Shown in pieces: positions 34,507 to 46,882 of a stretch of 64,000 nucleotides of DNA. The notes beneath the pieces were generated by a model. The model did not search any database. It was not told where the DNA came from and saw only the letters and a program-made list of their open reading frames with translations. This DNA is from Casuarina equisetifolia (Eukaryota; Streptophyta; Magnoliopsida; Fagales; Casuarinaceae). The first letter of the stretch is position 1; each line of letters begins with the position of its first letter. Location: positions 14,930,501-14,994,500 of the forward strand of contig CM052360.1 in the NCBI GenBank assembly GCA_028551475.1, written 5' to 3'. The position numbers were made by a program, and so were the translations under genes.

Positions 34507-34759
34507 TAAGAAAAGGAAACACATCTAAGGAACCAAAATTGAAGCATGAATCTAGGAAAAACTCTCATTGGGATTTTCTTGATTAAGAGAGGAAAAACCT
34601 AATTACATGATTTACATAAAGGGTGAATTACCCAACTACGAGCTCAGATTTATCAAGCCCAAACCTAAAATAGAATAAAATAACATACACTAGCCTAATA
34701 ACATACCTAGCCCAATCCAATAATAAAAGAATAATACAACCCAAATACAATGCAACTTA
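34507..34759 (-). repeat. 5' LTR of the minus-strand Copia
   Basis: Direct repeat partner of 24017-24249. It is about 20 bp longer because of an indel near 34.65 kb. The primer-binding site lies next to its inner edge. Confidence 0.75.
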
Positions 34760-34767
34760 ATAATACT

Positions 34768-35032
34768 TGTGAAAATCGACTTCCAAGTTGATGAAGTTTC
34801 TTGTAAAAATGGGGGATCTAGCTCCCCACCATGTGTCCAACAAAAAATGTGTCAATAAGAAACTGTATGTAAAGTGTGATGTAAAAGAATGACATGAAGA
34901 GTGAGGAGTAAAAAGAAAGAAGAGAAAAGTTTCTTTGTTCACTGGCCTTGTAAAAAGTGTCTTTTTATAAATAAAAGTTTTGTGCTTTTGTCCTCCATTA
35001 AGTGTTACTCTTAGGCTCACTTAGCTTTTACA
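34768..35032 (+). repeat. 265-bp LTR followed by a primer-binding site
   Basis: Starts TGTGAAAATCG and ends TAGCTTTTACA, with a TATA box (TTTTTATAAATAAAAG) near 34.96 kb. It is followed after 2 nt by TGGTATCAAAATTTGG, a tRNA-Met-like primer site, at 35035. No matching second copy was found, so the rest of this element is lost or was overwritten by the Gypsy element starting about 120 bp on. Confidence 0.65.
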
Positions 35033-35909
35033 AGTGGTATCAAAATTTGGTATATAAGGGCAGTATTTTTGCAAAATTAATATTAAGTAACAAGAACAAG
35101 TTGGTACTCTACCATAACAAAGTCAAGATTGTCCATTTTAAGTAACAAGTTGCTATGAAGTTGATTAGTCCAAGACTAATATTCTAGACTAGTAAAACGG
35201 GTAGACGAGCTAGCTGAATGGGTACAAGTTGAATTTCTATGTGCTAAATTGATAGTATAGGCCGATGGACTAGTTGTGCAAGTATGAGTCTAGCTTGCCT
35301 AATTTCCCTTGTTGTTGGGTCGTTTACTTAGGAGGTGCCCATTTGTTCCTTTGTATTTTTATTAATGTTATTTCACTTAGTTGTAAATGTCCTCTTTATG
35401 AAAGGAACATTATTTTCCATTTTAATTGTAATAGATGCATTATTCAATAAGATAACTATTACAATTTAAAATTCAATGTTGTAATGTTAGTTTTATTTTG
35501 AATATCTTTGATTTGGAAATATAAGTGTTCTGATTCAATAACTTTATTTCAAATTATAAGTAACATTTACACATTTATAAATATGCCTTAAATGAGTTAC
35601 CGATGCAATATTAAATTGTTAAAAGAAGATAAACACCTATATAAAGGGGCCCTTTTGGATCCCTTTATCTTCACACACTTTTCATTTCTTCCTATACAAG
35701 AACTCCTAAACTCTCTCTTTCTTTTCTTTCAAAACCTCCTTCTCATAGTGATTATAGTTAAAAGTTTGGCCTAGTTTTGACATAGAGTTTAGTGTCGAAT
35801 GGGTTTTTCTCTAACTTTGTTACAAGTGATATTAGAGACTTGCTTAAGAAGTTGTGGCAAAATCACACCTACATAATCAAGCAAAAAGGAAGAGGTCGCA
35901 AACCTTGAC

Positions 35910-37210
35910 CTTAATGGCTCTAAAAGAGGAAGTACATGAGTTGGAGAATTTCACAACTCTCATTAAGGAAGGAATGGTTGATTTGGAAGGAATCATGGCA
36001 AAACTCCAATAAGAAATAGGTTCTTTGAAGAAAGAGAAAGCAATTATTGTTATCCTTCATACAAATATCCCTAAGCCAACGACTTATGGATGGAAACAAG
36101 GTTTAACAGAAATGGAGGACTTCTTGTGGAAAATGGAACATTATTTTGATATGGCTCAAACTAGCGACAATCTTACTAAGGTATAAACTGTTTCTTACTA
36201 TCTTACCAAAAATGTTAACATGTGATGATGTAGGAAATGCAATGAGATGGAAAATGGGGGAACACAAGATTCAGACTTATGAGGTGCTCAAGACAAAATT
36301 AAAATGACAATTCCTCCCTAAGAATGTGGATCAAAGGGCTTACGAGATGTTGAAAGACTTAAAGCGCACAAGAACTCTATGGGCATATGTGATAGAATTC
36401 ACAGATGCAACACTATATCTTACAAATATGCCTGAAAAGACCTTATTGTTCTTCTTTATGAATGGCCTTCAAAAATGGGCATAAGATAAGGTAGAGAAGA
36501 GTGATGTGATGAAACTAAGTTATGCTATCTTAGTTGTTAAATCTTTGGCAGATCATAGACAGTCCAAGACACCATTTAGACCACATACCTAAACTAACAA
36601 TTTGGGAAAAGAATAAAGAAGTCAATCACCATTTAATCACAATAAAGGTATTAGGGCCTTCAATCATAATGGTGACAAAAGAAAAGGTAATCCTTCTACT
36701 TTGTCTGTGATGGCTCACATTATATGAGAGATTGCCTGAAGAAGGGATCACTTAATGTAATGAATCAGTACTAAAGGAGAATCCGTAAAAAAAATGGCAC
36801 ATATGGCAACCTTCCAAGTGTTTAACTCAATGGAAGGTAAATCTTCTAGACTAGTTACGAGATCCTTAATGTATGTGGTCCTTGTAGCTAATAATAAGGA
36901 GATGAAAGCTATGGTAAACTCAACTGCCACCCACAACTTCATCACTTTCAAAGAAACAAAGAAATTGGGCTTATTTATGAAGAAGAATGTGGGGTCGTTG
37001 AAGATAATGAATAACACCCTATGGCCTATGTTCGAGATTGCTCCAAGAATGTAGTAGCACATAGGAAAATGGAAAGGAAAAATGGACTTCACAATGGTGT
37101 CAACGAACAATTACAAGTTAGTCCTTAAGTTAGATTTCTTGCATGTAGCTCATGCTTTTCCTAACCCTACACATAGTTGTCTATGTATACTTGCAAAAGA
37201 TATGTCTTGC
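35910..37210 (+). pseudogene. Gypsy gag and protease remnant
   Basis: Gag-like reading starts MALKEEVHELENFTTLIKEG near 35.91 kb. A degenerate zinc knuckle near 36.69 kb reads YFVCDGSHYMRDC (first Cys changed). The retroviral-type protease near 36.91 kb reads AMVNSTATHNFITF. The catalytic DSG/DTG triad is NST, so the protease is inactive even apart from the nearby stops. Confidence 0.8.
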
Positions 37211-37539
37211 ATGGTTCCCATAAAGGCCATGGGTCTTGCATAGAAAATTTTTTATGCTATGCAATTTAAGAAAGGTATACAAAAAGGTAAAGAAACTTAC
37301 CTAGTCATATTGAAAGAGACAGAAGAGATCGAGAAAAAGGAAGATCTCCATGAAAAAGTGTGTGACATCCTTGAGAAGAATAAAGGCGTAATGCCTCTCG
37401 AGATGCTAAAATAACTACCTCTTACGAGGAAAGTTAATCATGCAATAAAGTTAGAGCCATAAAAAAAGCCTTCAACAAAAGCTCTTTATATAATGTCCCA
37501 ACCTAAGCTACAAGAACTCAAGAAATAATTGAAAACCTT

Positions 37540-39340
37540 ATTGGATGCTAGATACATTCAGCCTTCAAAGGCCCCATATGGTGCTCATGTACTCTTCTAA
37601 GTGAAGAAAAATGGATCGATGCAGCCTATATGGATTTTAGGGTGCTGAATAAGGTAACTATCAAGAACAAATACTTTATTCCTTTAATAGCATATTTGTT
37701 TGATAGGTGGGCAATGCCTATTACTTTACTAAAGTGAACTTGAGATTAAGGTACCATCAAGTTCAAACTATTAAAAGTGAAAAGCCTAAAACAATGTGTC
37801 GAACATGGTATGACTCATTTGAATGGTTGGTCATGCCTTTTAGCTTAACCAACAATCCAACAACATTCTACACTTTGATGAATAACTTGTTCCACTCTTA
37901 TTTAGACAAGTTTATGATAGTATATCTAGATGACATTGTGATGTATAATAACTTACTAGAAGAACATGTCGAGCACTTAAAGACTTTGTTCAATATGCTA
38001 TGGGAGAATAAGCTTTATCTAAAGAATGAGAAATGTTCCTTTGTCTTAAAAAAAAAGTTGATTTCCTTAGACATGTTATCAAGCAAGGGACATTGAGAAT
38101 GGATGGAGCCAAAGTGAAGGCAATCCAAGAGTGGGAAGCCCCTTCAAAGGTAATGGAATTGAGATCTTTCCTTAGTCTTGTCAACTATTATAAATGATTT
38201 ATTGCTAGATACTTGGCAAGGGCCACACCTTTGACTAAGCTATTAAAGAAATCTAAGATATGAGAATGGACCAAGGAGTGCCAAGATGCCTTTGATAATT
38301 TAAAGGTTATTGTGATGAAGAAACTTATGTTGGCATTACCTAAGTTCATAAAACTATTCAAAGTACACTTCGATGTTTTTAATTTTGCTATTGGAGGTGT
38401 ACTGATGTAGGAAGGGCATCCCATTGCCTTTAAAAGTCAAAAGCTAAATTAAATGGAGCATAAGTACACTAAGCAAGGGAAGGAGACAACAACCATAGTT
38501 CACCATTTAAGGCAATGGCGCCACTATTTACTTGGCTCATGGTTTCTAATTCAAATGGATAACATGGCTATAAGTTACTTTCAAACCAAAAGAAGTTATT
38601 GCTAAAACAAGCTAAATGCTTATTGTGTTTGATCACAATAGAGTAAAAGCCTAAAAGGAGGAATGTGGTGGTTAATGCCATTAGCATGAAAGCCAAGTTA
38701 GCTACCATGAATTAAGTTATGGGGGACACACTATAATTAATACAAGAAGGGAGGTCATACAATCCCATGGCCAAGCAATTGAGGAACTAGTGAAGGAAGA
38801 CAAAACTAAGTAGTTTTGTTTAGAAGATGGGTTACTTTACACTAAGAAAAGGTGCTTATATGTGCCTAAATGGGAGAACCTCCACCACAAGCTCATCAAA
38901 GAATGTCATGATAACAAATGGATGAGTCATCCTAGACAATAGAGAACTCGAGCTCTTATGGAAGCCCTGTACTTCTAGCTTGACATAAGGGATTAGGTAG
39001 AGTTATTCATAAAAACTCGCCTTATAGTTAAGTTAGGACAAAGGAACATGAATGTCACGAGGTTATACCTAATCAAAGTTTTAAAGTAGATAAAGAAATA
39101 GGCTAACAAAAAAGGAAGGTCAGTGAAATATAATATTAAGGACCAAGTGTTGGTAAACCATTAGTGTAAAGCCTATCAACCCTTTCATAAATGTTTGATT
39201 TGTAAATATGAAAGACTCTTTAAGATAGTGGAGAAAGTTAATAAGATGGCCTACTAGCTAAACCTCCCACCTAACCTTATGATCCATTTAGCATTCCATA
39301 TAAGGAAGATACAAGACAGAACAGGCCATCGAGGGCCCCT
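37540..39340 (+). pseudogene. Gypsy RT, RNase H and integrase remnant
   Basis: RT begins DARYIQPSKAPYGAHVLF. The segment at 37707-38096 is the best preserved, with WYDSFEWLVMPFSLTNNPTT and the catalytic VYLDDIVMYN box intact. RNase H follows (ELRSFLSLVNYYK, then FKVHFDVFNFAIGGVL). Integrase keeps only the zinc-finger side (ECHDNKWMSHP near 38.91 kb) and then jumps to the C-terminal part (KVNKMAYXLNLPPNLMIH near 39.24-39.29 kb). The DDE core appears deleted near 39.03 kb. Confidence 0.8.
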
Positions 39341-39902
39341 CTAACAATGATGACCTCTTTTAAGAATTAGGCAAAAAATCTTAGTTGATCATATCTTCCA
39401 AAAGAAAAAAGTTCAACCTTGACAATAGTTATTAATTAAGTGGAAAGGACTACCTGAGAGTGAAGTAACATTGGGAGTTTAAGGATGATCTTTGACAATT
39501 AAAAGATCTCATCAACCATTACTTAGAGGTGATAAGGGTGTCACTAAATTAGATAAGGGAAAATGTTCCAAACAAGCAATATAGGCCGATAAGTTGGCCA
39601 AATGAGTATAAAGTGGACTTTTATGTGTTGGATTGGTAATATGGGTTGATAAACTAGCAGTACAAGACAAAGCCTCCCGACTTTGATTTCGCACTAGCTT
39701 TGCAACGACGTCATTAGGCTTAGTAATTTTTGTATGGCTAGGTGAGATACTGCCACCTTTATTCCAACTAGGTTCTTTTGTATTAGGCCTTGCAATTAGC
39801 CTTTCCAACTTATCATCTTCCTTTTTCTCCACCACCTGGATGTGAAGTAATACTACTTCCTTTCCCTTTCTCACTTCCCTAATCATTTTTTGATCTCCAA
39901 GT

Positions 39903-41651
39903 TATTGGGTTTTATGGCTTAACAAGAAGGGGGGTTGAATTGTTAAACTGACAATGATATACTTTTGTTGACAATAAAAATTCAATCCAATTATGTAAAC
40001 AAGTCACACAAATAGCATTAGTAACAGGAAGGCAAATTTCAACCAAATTGTGCTTTACTTCTAAATTAGACAACAAATTATATAGAGTCTTTTCACACTT
40101 CTATATATATATATATATATATATCAAATAGGCTAATCGGCTAGTATTAAACAATGAATAGATTAATAAGCAACAAACATTCTGAGTTATTCAAATCAAT
40201 AAGGAGTAAGAGAGCAAATATTAAATTTACCACAGTGGTTCAGTACTCAATCCTTGAGTCCTACATCCACCCTCTTCTCCTTCAATTCAATTGATTGAAG
40301 TCTCCTTTACTCAACCAGATTAGGAGAAAACGTTCTCCTTCATCTAAAGAATTCCTTTTCAAAGGTATTCTCAAGTCTGAATACAAATTATGATCAAAAG
40401 ACCATGTATAGTAACAAATCCCTAAATAATATGGTAGTTTGAGGGACATTGCTAATCAGAGGAGCTATTCAAGTATAAATAATAAAGTTCTAAGCTCCTA
40501 TCATGAAATCCCCAATTTAAGTAAATTTAAGGTTTTGGATTTTTCTCAATATTTATGTGCAATGAATATTTTCAAATGTAATTAGCACATAAATAATGTT
40601 ATACAAGCTATAATCAATTAGATAATCAAAGAATAAGCTAAACAACCAAATATCACCGAACCCTTGTGAGTCACCGAGAGATGAGCAAACTTGAATCGAG
40701 TAATGAGTGAGCTCAAAAGATTGTTTTGTTGTAAAGAGAACACTTCAAATGGTTGTAAATCATCAATCCATCTCTTCACGCATACATCCCCTTTAAATAA
40801 AGAACAAATCTAGGGTTTTTGGATCAAACCTAAACCGTAGCCTTTTTCCATTAGGAACAGTGAACCATCTATCAAATCAACTTCATATCACTTCTCAAAG
40901 CTTTAATCCGACCATTCTGACATCCAGCCTCCTCCAAAATCCTCCCGTTGAGGATTCAGTGCTCCAAAGAACAAAGGTGTCACCGAAGGCTTGCTTTTTC
41001 TAAGGGTAGCAACTAGGGCATATAATCAAGACCTCTCTTATGTGCACCTCTGATAAGTGAGACGACACCGTAGCGAACGCACCTTTGGTAAGTTAGACGA
41101 CACCGTAGCAATTTTACCTCTGATAAGTGAGACAAGTGAGAAGTGGGTAGGGCTTTTACATCAAATGTGGGCCATGTCACAGATCAGTGGTCTAGTAGCG
41201 TAAAGTTTAACATGTAATTACAATCCGATATCATCAACAAGGTCTAGCAATCAAAACATAGTCTAATAATGTAAGCATGGTCCAATAATAAAAGCTTTTA
41301 GTAAGTTCACATTTTGGTGTAATATATATCTTAACTTGAACTAAAATCAAGCTAGAATCAAAGCTCCTCATGTTCCTACAAGTGCATAAAGCCAAGTATC
41401 ATTTTTCTTAAAAAAAAAATGCTCAAATATATTTTTGGCATCATACACAAATATATTTCTCAAAAAGAAAACTTTAAGAAGATGTTTTATGAAAGAATAT
41501 AGAACCCAGTTACTTTATAATATCATTAATTAATATTATAATTTGTACACCTTTACTTCCTATAATTTTCTTTTGCACCTATGAAAAACATATTTCAAGA
41601 GTTATATTCATAAATATATTTTAGTCACAACAAAACCCTTATTTTCCAACA
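39903..41651 (+). mobile_element. Solo LTR, copy 3 of the local family
   Basis: A 1749-bp element, TATTGGGTTTTATGGCTTAA to TTTTCCAACA. Target duplications are CAAGT (39898-39902) and CAAGC (41652-41656), one mismatch. It contains the AAGAAGGGGGGTTGAATTG motif and a (TA)n tract. It has no internal region. It splits minus-strand Gypsy-like sequence whose gag and protease lie to the right. Confidence 0.88.
40102..40124. repeat. (TA)n microsatellite inside solo LTR copy 3
   Basis: About 11.5 uninterrupted TA units. The matching positions in the other solo LTR copies lack the expansion. Confidence 0.95.
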
Positions 41652-43200
41652 CAAGCCTCTCATCTTCTGGTAGATTACATCTTTCAACTCTACTTTCTTT
41701 CCACCTAGAGAAAACATCATTCGGAGCTTTGCAAAATTCCATGAAATGTCCCCTAAGGAACATAACCACTAAACTCCAAGGATTGTCGTGTAGTGTCAAT
41801 AGATAAAATTCCAATTGTTGTTGGACCCTTTGTATTTACATGTTCATCGACTAGTAGTACCCTTCATTTTGGATTTTATCACCATTAGCAACTATTACTT
41901 CAAACTTCTTTGTCTTGTTAGGTTACAACCCGATTTGCTTCACCAAGCCCTTTCTCAAGAAATTATGGAAGCTTCCTGAGTCTATCAAGATGTTTATCTC
42001 TTGCTTAAACTCCAATAGACCTCCCTTAACTTGCATACATTATGTTTGAAGTGCTCTAGTGATAGCATTCACTAAAATTCTTGGTATGTCCTTTACTTCT
42101 TTCGGCTCTAAGTCTTCATCTTCTTTCTTTGGCATGCAAGGCATTTGCAAAATGAAAAGGCCCTAACATTTGTGCCTTAGAGTATATTTCTCATCATAGT
42201 TAAAGTACAACCATTTCTTCCTACATTCCATAAGCTCAATTAGTGAGAGCTTTTTGATTGGCATGGCCTTTTTTTATCATCATGGTTGCCTTTTCTCTTG
42301 TCTTCTTGAATGAACTTGAGGGTCCCCTACTATAGCCACTTTTGGTCTCATGCAACAATGCTAAGTTAAGAGCATCTGGGAAATTAGTTGGTTTTTTTAC
42401 TAACACTTCGATGTGAATGTGTTCCTTTAAGCCACTCACTAACTCATCTACTTGTTGCTGAGGTGAAAGCACTCCTGACTTCATTAGCAATTTGGTGTAC
42501 TAGGAATGGTAGTCCACCACCAACCCCTTTTGTTACAATTTCGTTAAATCTCCATAGAAACTTTTAAACTAGGATGGCCTATATTTTTGGTTTAGCGCAA
42601 CCACCAACTCATCCCAGGACAAGTCTCCTGGTAAGTGCTAGCTTCGAAGTAGCTAACACCATAAGTAGGCATCCCCTTCAAGATTCCATGCCATAATCTA
42701 AACTTTTGCTCCTTAGGGACCTTTTGGCATTAAAAAAGCTGGGTTGCATGGTTAACCCATTCAGCTAGGTCTTCTCCTCCTAAGAATCATGGAAACTCAA
42801 ACTTAACTCCCCATTAGATGAAGTAAAGCTCCCAATGTGGTCAGTATGCCTTTGTCTTTGTCTCCTTTGGATGATTCTCCTTTCTCCCAGTGACTTCTAT
42901 TCTGAAAGCTTTCAACTTGAGATTAGATTTTCAAGAAATAGTCTTCCATTTATAAATGCACATCTGCAAATTGTTACTGCATTACTTCTAGCATTTTCAA
43001 CGATGATGGTTGAACTCTTTAGTGATGACTCCCTAGCTATGTTCAACCATAACTGGACATAACTTTGCCACCTTATTGTTACGTGCGTAAACCAAGGATC
43101 TTTTCTTTGATACTTTATTGTTACGTGCATAAACCAAGGATCTTTTCTCTAGGTTGCCCTGGAGGAAATCATCATAAAACCACGGTTGATATTTGATCTT
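41652..43200 (-). mobile_element. Ty3/Gypsy gag and protease remnant, minus strand
   Basis: The minus strand reads QKFRLWHGILKGMPTYGVSY and then VSGLKEHIHIEVLVKKP and SLAL-like gag sequence near 42.4 kb. A degenerate knuckle near 42.2 kb reads LYFNYDEKYTLRHKC (both leading Cys changed to Tyr). The protease near 41.95 kb, NILIDSGSFHNFL, has its DSG triad intact. After EFYLLTLHDNPWSLVVMF the element is interrupted by the solo LTR at 41651. It opposes the Gypsy at 35-39.7 kb. The right edge is uncertain. Confidence 0.7.
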
Positions 43201-44261
43201 TCTTCCTATGTTGGCTTAGGAGATTTCTTTTAAGAGCAATTAGATAATGGAGAGATGAGGGAACAAAGTCTATTTCTAGAAAGCAAAAACCCCTGTTACA
43301 AGAAAAAAGGGGAAAGTTGGCTTAAAATACATCTTACCCATATACATGTTTCACCCACTTTAAGTACTTGTCCTTTCTAACTACTTGAACAAAGGAGGCT
43401 TTACCTATACATGCCTATGAGTAGGAACAAAACATATCATGAGTTCTTATACAACCCATGTCTTCTAACCATCACCTTTAAATGCATGCACTATCACATC
43501 TATGCACACGTCTTCTAGCCCATTCTTGCTCCATAGTTAAGCTCTGCTCCTCTTTACCTACCACCTTAATGACAAGTTGGGGAAGCATGCAACAATGCCA
43601 AAGGCTCACAAAAGGCACCTTGATGACAAGAAATGTGTTGGTAATGAAGACGCATGCATTAAGTTAATGGAGGAAAGCAGTAAAGAGGCTAGCCATTGCA
43701 TATAATCTTTAAATGATGAAGAGCTAAAGGACACCTTTAGGGAGGATGTCTCATTCCCCATTTGTAACTTAGATCGAATGATGAGTTGCTACCTTGGTTA
43801 GTGTCCTTGGGAAAAGTGAAGCAACTACTACACTGATGTGAATATGTCCCTTTCTTAAAAGGAAACTCATGATAAGCCTTTTTGAAATAGACCAAGGAAT
43901 TCATGCCACATCATAGTGCTAACCATTATAAAGAAAGATGGCCTATATTAAATAAAAAGCAAAAAATAATGAAAAACCTTGAATTATACTTTTGTAAGGA
44001 ACTAGAAAAGGATTTGAATGAGAGAGAAGAGTGCCACTTCTAGTTAACAAAAAAGCTCAAAAGCCTCCTATTGTATCCTTCTTGTTGTTCAATAAAGAGT
44101 TTCCTTTCTTTCCTCATTTTATGTCTTTTCTGAGTTATTTAACCTTTTCTCACTCAATAAGAGCTATAGAATATCATGACACTTCCCTAAAGTGGCCCAA
44201 ATGTAACATATATCCATGGGCAAAGTAAGAAAGTTCTATCATTTACCCAAACCAAGGAAAA
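43201..44261. other. No gene recognised; possible LTR material
   Basis: Contains short open frames without similarity and a near-exact 40-bp duplication just left of it (GTAAACCAAGGATCTTTTCT at about 43.09 and 43.13 kb). The sequence next to the minus-strand Gypsy gag may be its leader and LTR, but no second LTR copy was found to test this. Confidence 0.35.
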
Positions 44262-44762
44262 ATAGGTTCATACAATCCTTCCAATCAATCTTCTACTCTT
44301 CCTAAGTCCTTAGTACACCCTTTAAATTTCACAAAAATATATTTCAAACTTACAAGTGAAAGAAAGTAACGTAATGATTGTTCTTTTTAAATTTGTATAG
44401 TTTTTGTAGCAAATTCCAAGGGATTGCAACCTTTTTCTCTTCTTCTTCCCTATATTGTTTTTGGAATTTGTTCTTTTCAATTTCCAACATTTTGTTTCAT
44501 AACATCAGCATTGTCATTTTTTCCATTGCTTTCACATCAAACAACACCATTCTTTAATAGCTAATTGCATAAACATTTCTATTAATTAATGGAAAGACAA
44601 CATCTCTTGTAATATTGATAGCACCTACTTGACAATATCTTTAGCATTGACAACATTGCCTTGATAGCATCTCTAGCATTGATAGCACTTATTGCAAGTC
44701 ATTCCTCATGCTACAACAAAGTTTAGTAAATAAGGATGAAGATTGTAAGGCAATTTACCACA
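44262..44762 (+). mobile_element. LTR fragment related to 23.1-23.7 kb
   Basis: Aligns with the 3' two-thirds of the LTR-like repeat at 22884-23673, from TTCATACAATCCTTCCAA to CAATTTACCACA, with many substitutions. The 5' part of that repeat, including the ACGTGGTTCGG motif, is missing here. Confidence 0.75.
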
Positions 44763-45620
44763 AAATCCAACAAAAGTGAGATAATAGCCCAAAAAGGAAT
44801 AAAGACTCATAAAAGGCAAGCAAGTTCTACAACAACAAGGCCTAGAGGTGTATAAGATCTAAAGTGGCAAAAACCAAAGGCGAGAGGCCTAAAGGGTGAA
44901 AGAAATGAAAGCCTAACACAACAAAAGGCTCAATAAGGCAAAGTCAATAGGCATGTAAAACTCAAAGGTGAAAGGCTTTACAATGAAAGGCATGCAAGAC
45001 TTATAAGCATGAGACCTAGAAACACAAAAAATTTACAAAAGGATGATATGTTCTAGAAATCTTGCAAGAAGCCTTGTAATCAAAAGAATATCAAATGGGA
45101 GCATGCCATGAAAGAGGAGATGAATTTCTTGAAATAATTTGGTCTTTAGGAACAATTTATCTTATGGTGTAAGATTGTTGAACACAAGCTTTGATTCTAA
45201 GTAGGAGATTATTAGTTATAGGGTTAAAATTAAGGATAAGAACAATTATATTATTTTATCGATAAAGGTTTTCTTAATTTGCCTATAAATATAAGGTTTG
45301 GAAAATCCTTTTGACAACTATTAAGATATGAAATCCCTAAACATGATTTAGGGACTTAGGGATTGGTTTATCTCAAACCATATAAAATCTTCAAAGTTCT
45401 TGTGTGTTGTTGCATGCATGTGATTCAAAATCCACATAAATTCCTCAACCTTGTCAACCATTATACCTCCATTAATTCTCAACCAACCTTTATTAGTACC
45501 TATTATTCCTACATTGATCAATTTGTTACTTATAGATATGCCACCCTTCATGGACAAAACTTTTGCCTTCATGTTACCTTAGTTGTAGACTAAATTGAGA
45601 TCATTTCTCTCGCTTCTTAT
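44763..45620. other. Purine-rich spacer and a Copia scrap
   Basis: From 44.8 to 45.05 kb the strand is rich in AAAGGC/AAAGGT-type words. Near 45.08-45.13 kb the plus strand reads WEHAMKEEMNFLK, like the entry to Copia RT, but it is soon broken. CTAAGTAGGAGATTATTAG at about 45.20 kb resembles a polypurine tract next to an LTR start, and a TATA-like GCCTATAAATATAAGG follows near 45.28 kb. No intact element. Confidence 0.4.
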
Positions 45621-46882
45621 TGTTGGGTTTTATGACTTAACAAGAAGGGGGGTTGAATTGTTTGAGCCAAGAGTTAATCCCTATTCTTTTTGGTATAAAA
45701 TCAATCCAAGTATGTAAACAAGTCACATAAATAAAACTAGTATCAAGTAAGCAAATTACAAACAAATGACACTTTAATTCTAGATAGGACAACAAGTTAT
45801 CTTCAATTATTTCATAACTATATATCAAATGAACTAGTCAGCTAATATCAAATAAGTGATAGAATAATTAGTAGCAAACAACAAGAGATATTCAAGTCAA
45901 TAGAGAGCAAAGAAACAAACACCAAATTTACCACAATGGTTTGGCACTCAATCCTTGAGTCCTATGTCCACCCTCTTCTCCTTCAATTCAACCGATTAAA
46001 GTCTCTTTTACTCAAACTAGATTAGGAGAAAATGTTCTCCCTAATCCAAGCAATTCCCTCTCAAGGAATTCTTAAGCATAGTTACAGAATATGATCAAAA
46101 GATCACAATTCAATTACAAATCCCAAATAATATGAAGGTTTGTGGGATTTTGTAAACTAAAGGAGCTACTTCGATAGGAATATAATGACTCAAAGCTCTT
46201 ATCACAAAATCCCTAAATTATAACAAATTAGGGTTTCATATTCCTTCCAACGTTTATGTGCAATATATATTTTTAATGAAATCAACACATAAACAAAGTC
46301 ATACAAGATACAATTGATGATAAATCCAAATAATAAACTATTTAATCACAATATCACTGTGATCTTGTATTTCACTAAAAGTGAATGAGGTTGAAAGATT
46401 AAACAGATGAGCTCAATAAGTGATTCTTCAATCAAAGGAAACTTCAAATATTCATCAATGTCGAAACCTTCTCCATAGATTAGCACTTCTTAAATAGAAA
46501 AAGTAAAGCTAGGGTTTCAAATGTTCAAACCTCATAATGTAGCTTTCTTCCCGTTAGAATAGTAAATCAACCTTCAAATTAGCTTCACATCTTCATTCTT
46601 AATCACAAATCTGACCGTTCTGACACTGGTCTTATCGAGAATCCTCCCATTAAGGACTCAATCGCCAATGGTATTATTTCTCCATCTCTCTCTTTTTTCA
46701 GTCAGCTTTCGTTCATATTAAGGCATCGCGTGCGAGCAGCTTAAGTGAGATGTTGCCTAAATGAAACGATGAGTTTCATTTTGATACAAACTAGGCTTAT
46801 TCGACTGATGGGCAGTGACCTCATAAGCGGGCGGTGAAGTAAGCTGAGAATAAGTATAATGAGCAAGCCGAGAGCTAAAGGA

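Larger units (their letters stand above)
24017..34759 (-). mobile_element. Ty1/Copia retrotransposon with both LTRs, carrying nested insertions
   Basis: On the minus strand the order is LTR (34.76-34.51 kb), primer-binding site (34504-34488), leader, gag (30.4-29.4), integrase (28.8-26.2), reverse transcriptase and RNase H (25.8-24.3), LTR (24.25-24.02). All reading frames are decayed. Two younger insertions lie inside. One is the solo LTR at 26695-28362, which splits the integrase and carries a near-perfect 5-bp target duplication. The other is a truncated plus-strand Copia at about 30.9-34.2 kb in the leader, whose exact edges are unclear. No flanking target duplication was seen for the whole element. 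Confidence 0.75.
35151..39680 (+). mobile_element. Ty3/Gypsy retrotransposon, decayed
   Basis: The 5' LTR at about 35151-35824 contains CTATATAAAGGGG near 35.64 kb, ends TTTGTTACA and is followed by a primer site TGATATTAGAGACTTG. Then come gag, protease, reverse transcriptase, RNase H and integrase pieces in Gypsy order. From about 39539 the start of a 3' LTR aligns with 35.15-35.29 kb (for example TGAGTATAAAGTGGAC versus TGGGTACAAGTTGAAT) and is cut off near 39.68 kb. All coding regions have stops. Confidence 0.8.

Noticed and set aside
39512..39886. 124-codon minus-strand frame
   Set aside because: It crosses the edge of the plus-strand Gypsy 3' LTR and Gypsy-like filler, so it is a composite of repeats and not a gene.
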